DNA from: Riptortus pedestris
Taxonomy: Eukaryota; Arthropoda; Insecta; Hemiptera; Alydidae
Direction: 5' to 3'
NCBI GenBank assembly: GCA_019009955.1
Contig: CM032228.1
Span: 69,377,501 to 69,441,500 of the forward strand
DNA: 64,000 nucleotides
This document shows positions 57,971 through 64,000 of this stretch, one piece after another. The number at the start of each line of letters is the position of its first letter. Position 1 is the first letter of the stretch. The notes beneath the pieces are model-generated. The model saw only the letters and a list, made by a program, of their open reading frames with translations. It ran no database searches and was not told the origin of the DNA. The position numbers and the translations under genes were made by a program.

Positions 57971-59060
57971 TTAACTCATGTTGTAATTCGTTTTCATTCG
58001 GCACATTCTTGTTTTCTTCTGGCTCTCTGGCATTGTCTTTATTTTAACATCTTCTTCAATAATATCAACATGCCTAGCGATGATCACTCGATTGTTTATC
58101 AAAACTCTGTATCCAACTTCTGTATATCCAAGTAATATTCCTAATTCCGCTTTCTTTTCCCATTTAGACTTTCTATTTTCTTCAGGAATTCTGACATAGA
58201 CTTTACTTCCGTACATTCTTAGGTTGTTCGCTGAAGGCTTCCTTTTGAAGAATATTTCATATGGTGTCTTTTTCTCATAAGTATTAGTCAAAGTCCTATT
58301 CTTTAAGTATGCAGCAGCTTTGATTGCTTCGGGCCAAAAACTTCTATTGACCTTCTATATCTCAATTCTTTAATCATTTTTCCAGTCAAGTTTTGAATAC
58401 AAACTGCACACATTCATATACATCAACTTTGGACTTAATACAGAAAACTTTAACTAATTTGCTATAGTCATCAACAAAAGTTAAAAAATATTTCTCACCA
58501 CTAAACCACTAAAACCAGGAGTTGAGTGAGGCCCATTCAAATCGGTGTGGACTATTTCTAGTATTTCCTCTGCTCTTCTTCTATTATTATTATTAAACGG
58601 TAGATTGTGCATTTTATTTTCTATGCAAATAGCACACTTCATAAAAATAGGTTCTATTTCTTTAGGTAAACCGTCAAGGATTTCATTTCGACACATTATA
58701 TCTAACTGTTTAAAATTAATATGCCCAAGGGTTTGATGAAGTTTTTCCTTTAACATTATTGTCTCTTGACTATTATTGATAACATTTACACTTATCTGAG
58801 CCTTTGCAATTTTAGTAGAAACTTTATATAGTCTATCTTTTTTCCTGCCAACAGCAACTAGTCTTCTATTTGAATCATAAATTTTAGCCATGTATCCTCT
58901 AGAAATAATAGAATGACTGTCCGTAATCTTTGAATAACTTAGTAAATTTGCTTTCATTTCCTTTACATAAAAAACATTTTTTAAAGTGACTACAGAATTA
59001 CTTCCATAAACGGGAAATAAAAGAGTAATATTACCAACTTTTGAAGCTTCTAAAATTCTT
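57971..59060 (-). pseudogene. Copia protease end and integrase, broken
   Basis: Protease end VVTLKNVFYVKEMKANLLSY, pre-integrase HQTLGHINFKQLDIMC and CAICIENKMHNLPF (58481-58957), then after a frameshift and loss of most of the catalytic core, KTPYEIFFKRKPSANNLRMY (57971-58291), the integrase C-terminal part. Confidence 0.82.
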
Positions 59061-59106
59061 CCTTCTGAACATTAAACAAACACTGTATAACCACTGACTG
59101 CTACCA

Positions 59107-59291
59107 TGTTAAGGTGAAAGGAAAACACTCTGATAAAGACTTTAATTGATTGTAATTATTAACTGAACATTCTAACACGAGGCCGAACCGCACAACATAT
59201 AGCGACTCACTACAACATACTGCATCCTGTCGACAAGGAGGTACAACTCTTACATAGAGGACAGAAATATAAATGTACAATATACTTAACA
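59107..59291 (-). repeat. Deleted Copia 5' LTR
   Basis: 185 bp, partner of 57315-57499. Confidence 0.88.
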
Positions 59292-59296
59292 ATGGT

Positions 59297-59825
59297 TATA
59301 CACAAAAACAGTGTATAACCAATACTGAAAACTATTTTATTATGTTTCCAGCCTAGAGATATGATTTCATCGAAGATAGTTGTTAGTTTAATAATTTAAC
59401 AGGGAGAAAAGCTCTCTTTAATTGTGAAAAACTTATATTTCTAAAGTGTGCTTTAAGTGACCTTTCCACTCATTTATTACATCATTGGGAGTATTTGTCA
59501 AAATGTTTTAAAGTTCTCCCCCCCACACATTTTGCAAAGGGAGTTAGTTGGGGATGGCTTCCTTATTTCCATCAGTGGGTCTCATTTCCATGTTGATGTA
59601 AATACCCCTCACCATGTGTAACTCAGGTCCCATGTAAACCTCCAACGCCTAGTCAATAAAGAAAGTACCATTAAGATAGCTGCCAACAAGTCCACACTGT
59701 AATTTGACAATAGACAGTACTTATTTAAAGTGAATTTAAAAAACTGAGAGAATAATAAAGAAGTTATAAAATTGAATTTTCTTGGAGAATATGTCATGAA
59801 AAAGATCACTCTTCATTGGTCATCT
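59297..59825. other. Intron 11 middle, nothing recognised
   Basis: AT-rich, no coding signal. Confidence 0.45.
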
Positions 59826-60075
59826 GGATGGATGTTAGAGCAGGCGACATGAATGAGCATATCCAAAAATGATACTCCTAGTTGCATCCTGGCATTCCAA
59901 ATTTTATTAAGGTGTTCGATTTCAATAAGTTCTTTAAGTGAGTTTTGACAAAGTTCATACGGATCAACTCGTCATATGGTATAGCCATCTAATTTTTCTA
60001 GATATACACTGCGAGATGCAACATCAGCCGAGTTGTCTGTAGATGGTATGTGAAACCATTAATTTCCTAACATCT
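59826..60075 (-). mobile_element. BEL/Pao fragment
   Basis: The - strand reads WFHIPSTDNSADVASRSVYL, which matches the BEL/Pao pol segment at 62810-62880. Short and broken. Confidence 0.6.
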
Positions 60076-60099
60076 TAAATTTTATTTAGGTGTCAGATT

Positions 60100-60695
60100 T
60101 TAACAAGTTCTTTCAGTTTTTGTGACTTTCGAGTAGCATTCTGGAATTGCAGGGATCTTAGAAGGAGATTTTGTTGAATTATCTCCTGTTTCATTCCATA
60201 AGTTCCAGAATGTCCTTTAGTCCATTTGAAGTGAATAGCAAAGTTGGTCTGTTGAAATAATAAAGTTCTTGTCTAATGGTATTCCATGATTGGATCATGT
60301 ATTTACTAATTTGCCATTACTTACAAAGCTGCTTTACTGCCTGTGAAAATAGCAATAGAATCGTGATGTGTGTATTTGGTCAACTTTTAAGTAATGCACT
60401 ACTTACACTTCCGTCCTAAGCTGCCATCAGAGAAGATAATTAGGTCTGATGTATCCCATTGGCTATCTTGAACAGGCCATTCAATATCTCCAGAATTAAA
60501 AGTATCATTACCAGTTTCTATCTTCAAAAGAATGTTGCTGTACATATTGATTGGCAATGAGGCCAATTGGAATTATTTTTGATAATACATTTGCTACATA
60601 ATAAGATAATGTACTGTAACTCTTTATTATATTTAGAGCCACCAATCTATGTATTAGTTATAGTTTTTTTATAATTGTACTGTTTGTTGAGTACT
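60100..60695 (-). mobile_element. LINE RNase H fragment, I/R1-type
   Basis: Parallels 41800-42500 of the LINE: CATTCTGGAAT, CCAGAATGTCCTTTAGTCCA, TGATTGGATCATG, AGAGCCACCAATCTATGTAT, GTACTGTTTGTTGAGT. Diverged, with stops. It abuts the intron just before the DH exon. Confidence 0.65.
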
Positions 60696-60800
60696 ATGTC
60701 AAATAAAACTGGTGAGCGAGGGAAGAATTCCTCCTTCATAGAGTTTTTAAGGAAATTAATTACATTTTACAATATTTTACAAACTTCTGTTTCATTGCAG

Positions 60801-60923
60801 TATATGGACAGCCGTATTGCTAAGTCCAGATCAATCTTAGTGAATCCAGCCCATGGAGAATCCAAATATCTCTTGGATTACAAAGTTTATGGGTGCCCAG
60901 TTATTCCTTTGTCTTGGTATTTA
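60801..60923 (+). CDS. FASN: FAS-like exon 12: start of dehydratase, catalytic His replaced by Tyr
   Basis: 41 codons, phase 0, acceptor TTGCAG, donor GTAAGT. RSILVNPAHGESKYLLDYKV then YGCPVIPLSWYL aligns with the DH hot-dog fold start, where animal FAS has DHxxxGxxxxPxTGYL. The His of HxxxGxxxxP is Tyr (TAC, 60879-60881); Gly and Pro are kept. The His is needed for dehydration of the hydroxyacyl chain. Later exons lie beyond the window. Confidence 0.9.
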
Positions 60924-61085
60924 GTAAGTTTTGATAATTTAAATTGTTATTCAACCAAAAGTCTTTATTATTTTTTTCTAATACAATTGAAATTGATTTC
61001 TGATGTGTATTCTAGTATTTACTTTATATATTACATATGTACCTCCTGACCTCACATTGGTTTATGTGTCATTCGATGCTTATAC

Positions 61086-61201
61086 TTTTAGCAGATTTCC
61101 CTTAAGGGGACATCAGCTATTGAGGTCATACTAATGACGAAAAATTTCTTCAAATGTCCACCGATCCTACCCAGGAGATGACGAAAATGAGGTCTGTTCA
61201 A

Positions 61202-61267
<66 letters not shown>

Positions 61268-61980
61268 CTGTTAACACTCTAGCGGTCGCAATTTTTGATT
61301 AATTGTCACCAAACTCGGTATTTAATCGTTTTATGTAAAAAGGAAGATCAAGTTCGTTAAAGGCTGAAGTCGGACCAGTGGGAGGGGGGGGGGTTGGAGG
61401 GTGGGATTTTCAAAAATTCGAAATATCTCTGTTATTATGCATCGGATCGAAAAATTGTATAGAATCATTCTTATTGCAAATTAGATATTTACTACCAATA
61501 TTGTTATATACATTTATTTACTATAAATATTGTTATATACATTTATTCTCTATCTTGAATATTAACCGAGATATTTGCATTTTTATGAAGTCTGTGGTCG
61601 GGTATAGTTCGGATTAGTTCGGCCGTTTTCGTAACTACTCGGCTAAGGCAGAAGCTTCTTCTAACCTTACCTGTCATTTCTAACCTTACCTTACCTTCGT
61701 TACTTTGTGAGATTTATGCAAATACGGTCTGTTCATCTGCCATACCCCCCCCCCTTCTTTAGTTCTTGTACTACTAAAATTTGAGTTATAAAATATAAAT
61801 TATTTTTACAATTCAGAAGCCGTTTCAGTTGGGAATTTATTTTAATTAACTGAAAGATTTCTCATTACCGTTGTATTTAATCACGGTGGTATAGTGTTAC
61901 CAGTATGCAGATTTCTCTATTGTAAAACGTCACATGGGAAATCTGCTTAGTTTACGCAGCACCTGCGTGACGGACTTTTA
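61086..61980 (+). mobile_element. Family B repeat, best complete copy
   Basis: 5' end TTTTAGCAGATTTCCCTTAA with a hairpin, then CAGCTATTGAGGTC, GGAGATGACGAAAATGAGG, a (TA)n tract (61205-61262), CTCTAGCGGTCGCAATTTTT, a G-rich run, GAGATATTTGCATTTT, and the 3' end GGGAAATCTGCTTAGTTTAC and CTGCGTGACGGACTTTTA. About 0.9 kb, no coding capacity, class unknown. Confidence 0.65.
61205..61262. repeat. (TA)n microsatellite inside family B
   Basis: TA run about 120 bp from the element start, at the same place as the microsatellites in the copies at 11545 and 37305. Confidence 0.9.
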
Positions 61981-62119
61981 GTAATGTAGTGTTATCCTCA
62001 GAAATGTGGTCCATTATGTTATAAAAAATGCTACAAGCAGCTATGCTTTGAAACCTTTCATAAGAAGTGGTGAAACCTTTCATAAGAAATGTCCAGGAAC
62101 GCCAGGTACTCATATATAA

Positions 62120-62247
62120 ACCCTAACCACTGAGACAGGGAAATGTATAAATATTGTGCAAAGTAATACCTTGCCAAAAAAAAAAAAAAATACCATTATC
62201 ATTTAGCCTCAAATGGTTTCCCGATTGAAGCTGTGTACCTTGGCTAG
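62120..62247 (+). repeat. Helitron-like 3'-end fragment, then a 5'-end fragment to ~62320
   Basis: CAAAGTAATACCTTGCC to TACCTTGGCTAG at 62247, with a decayed hairpin. Directly followed by ATATATAAAATTGTAACCTC, the 5' end of another truncated copy. Confidence 0.6.
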
Positions 62248-62319
62248 TATATATATAAAATTGTAACCTCTGTCTGTACATTGATATTTTTCTCAAAAAT
62301 TCAAGGCCATTTTTCGTTT

Positions 62320-63110
62320 TGATGGTTGCAATCTATCCTGATGTTGATGAGGTGAGTCTTCCTGGATTAATAATGGGATGTTTGATGTCATGAGGAAGAT
62401 CAGTATTATGACGTCGCCCAGCAACTTCAGCATTATGTTATGCTGCAATGGAAGTTAAGCTTTGATCGGGTTAATGCTTTGAATCATTTTTCTCAGAAAA
62501 TATTGTTCATTGGATTTCCAGGATTGATTGGAAGATCAATAGAGTCCCTTCAATTTCATTTGGAGTCAAATGAACAATTATTCATATGTGCTTTCATAAT
62601 GTTTAGAAATTGAATAATGTCGGTCTGAATGCCGATCATCTTTCCACAGTGTGAGTGTTGGTCGAGCCAAATTATCTAAGTTTGATGTTCTCTAATACAA
62701 TCTGGACACTTCTGCACAGTTCATGGACATCTTGAGATAGGGCCGCTCGAGTTCAGAAAACTATAGTGATGGGTGACAAAGTAAACATGGACCTTCCCAC
62801 CATTGGTATAGTTGTCTAATTCTTCCGGATATACATTGCGAGAGGCAACATCGGCTGGGCTTTCTGCAGATGCTATGTGAAACCAATGATTTTGCTTCAT
62901 ATGAGTCATTATAAATGGAACCCTGTTAGCAACGAAAATTTTTAATTGATGAGAAGATATCTTCAGCCAGCATAAAACTATCATTGAATCCTTGAAAATC
63001 AAATATTTCTGGCACTGGAATTGCTTCACCAATAGGACAATTTTCACAAGTAGGTGAGCTGCACACAGTTCCAAACGGGGAAAGGAAACAGTTTTAAGTG
63101 GGGCCAATTA
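62320..63110 (-). mobile_element. BEL/Pao retrotransposon fragment
   Basis: The frame at 62721-63107 has LKTVSFPRLELCAAHLLVKI, DSMIVLCWLKISSHQLKIFV and SAESPADVASRNVYPEEL, the RNase H-like and connection region of BEL/Pao pol. Downstream on the - strand to about 62320 the sequence is decayed. No LTRs found. Confidence 0.78.
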
Positions 63111-64000
63111 ATGAGTAGTCATTACACTTTAACAAAAGCAATTATATCACGCAACATCTTATTACAAACTTAAATACGAAATATTGTTTTCATCAGATCA
63201 TTACAAGATAAGATACATGCAAATACATTGTGATGATGTCACCAATTAAAATTTTGTTACATAACTTGATAATGTTCATTTGATCTATATCATACTCAAT
63301 ATTTACCTGTTTCGGTCTACACTAAAGATAAAGAAGAGACATATTACTTATTGGCAGCAAATCGGACCAGGAATAGGAAATTTTGAAAATTCAAAATATC
63401 TTCGTTATTATGAGTTGGGTCATAAAATGTTTTAGAACCTGAACTATGAACTATTGATGTTCTACAGTAGCTGTTGTATATTTTATTTCTTAACTCAAAT
63501 GTTAAGAGAGTTTCATACTTTCTTGTTTTCTGCCTTCAGAGAACTTCCATTTTACTCATTGGACTTTTATTTAGAGAGAATTTGTTTTGAGATGAGATCA
63601 ATAGTGTGTCATAACAGTATGCTGGAAATATGTTTAGGTTTTCCAGCCTCTGCAGGACGGAATTTTTGATTGATCTTTACATTACTTCATAAGTAAAACT
63701 AATAATCTAGTTCATTAATAACCCAAAAGAATAAGAAAGAGGTGGGGTTTTGAGGTGGGATGAAATTTAAAAAAACAGTATTTTTTTCTTTACTATACCG
63801 TTTTAGTGCTGAAAAATATATTTTAAAGATAATTTAATCTTTTAATTTAACAAATAAATGAATTAAGTTTATCTGTTCATTTTTTTAAATCATACCAAAA
63901 AGAAGTAGCTGACTACTGTTAGTGGTAGTAAAACATATGTTGAATATGTTTTTTCTCTTTGTTAGTGTACACAAAATTTCATAAGACATTCTTGTATAGC
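63111..64000. other. Window end, no gene; family B-like traces
   Basis: Traces of the family B body near 63355-63540 and a degraded end at about 63640-63665 (CTCTGCAGGACGGAATTTTT). No further FAS exon was found. Confidence 0.45.

Larger units (their letters stand above)
57315..59291 (-). mobile_element. Copia element with both LTRs, gag and RT deleted
   Basis: 185-bp LTRs at 57315-57499 and 59107-59291 (two differences seen), each with TGTTAAG/CTTAACA ends. Flanking duplications are ATGGT at 57310-57314 and 59292-59296. On the - strand the 5' LTR is followed by TGGTAGCAG (primer site) and then directly by the protease end, so gag is missing. After integrase the element goes to a purine tract AAGGAGGCG, so RT and RNase H are missing too. 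Confidence 0.88.

Noticed and set aside
1991..60923. Whole FAS-like gene as a dead pseudogene
   Set aside because: Twelve exons keep frame, phase and splice sites, and the MAT active site is intact. Lost catalytic residues alone do not show loss of the gene.
1..64000. tRNA or rRNA genes, riboswitches, bacterial terminators
   Set aside because: No cloverleaf or rRNA core was recognised, and the eukaryotic context makes bacterial signals irrelevant. A tRNAscan-SE run would be decisive.

Overview
The window looks like arthropod, most likely insect, nuclear DNA. It is AT-rich, has long introns packed with transposable elements, and carries part of one split gene on the + strand. That gene encodes a fatty-acid-synthase-like (FAS) protein. 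No bacterial-style operon, tRNA, rRNA or CRISPR array was seen. The species cannot be named from the sequence.

Host gene: twelve + strand exons (1991-2161, 10807-11007, 12085-12323, 12398-12628, 12704-12913, 12987-13118, 26884-27123, 35708-35897, 51403-51632, 54666-54967, 56394-56547, 60801-60923) have GT-AG borders and join in consistent phase with no stop. They give about 807 residues, from mid ketoacyl synthase (KS) through the linker and the whole malonyl/acetyltransferase (MAT) to the start of the dehydratase (DH). The first and last exons of the gene lie outside the window. The KS nucleophile position is Trp instead of Cys, the first KS catalytic His is Ala, and the KS Lys is Met. The DH His is Tyr. 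MAT keeps its Ser, His and Arg. This looks like a FAS paralogue that stayed open and spliced while losing two of its three visible active sites.

Layout: 0.66-1.8 kb holds a LINE fragment. Intron 1 (2162-10806) holds a Penelope-like element split by a Ty3/Gypsy element with identical 365-bp LTRs, 4-bp target duplications and broken gag/pol. Intron 6 (13119-26883) is almost entirely copies of one Helitron-like family with about 300-bp internal tandem units, next to (TA)n tracts. Intron 7 (27124-35707) holds a decayed LINE with a hAT-type miniature element in it, then a decayed Copia element with a TTAA-flanked piggyBac-type miniature element in it. Intron 8 (35898-51402) holds a composite of a second repeat family (called family B here), more Helitron-like copies, a 5.3-kb I/R1-type LINE with 16-bp target duplications, and an inverted copy of the DH exon. 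Introns 9-11 and the 3' end hold family B copies, a gag-less Copia with both LTRs, and BEL/Pao and LINE fragments.

TE genes are all on the - strand, opposite to the host gene. Nothing suggests that they work together with it.
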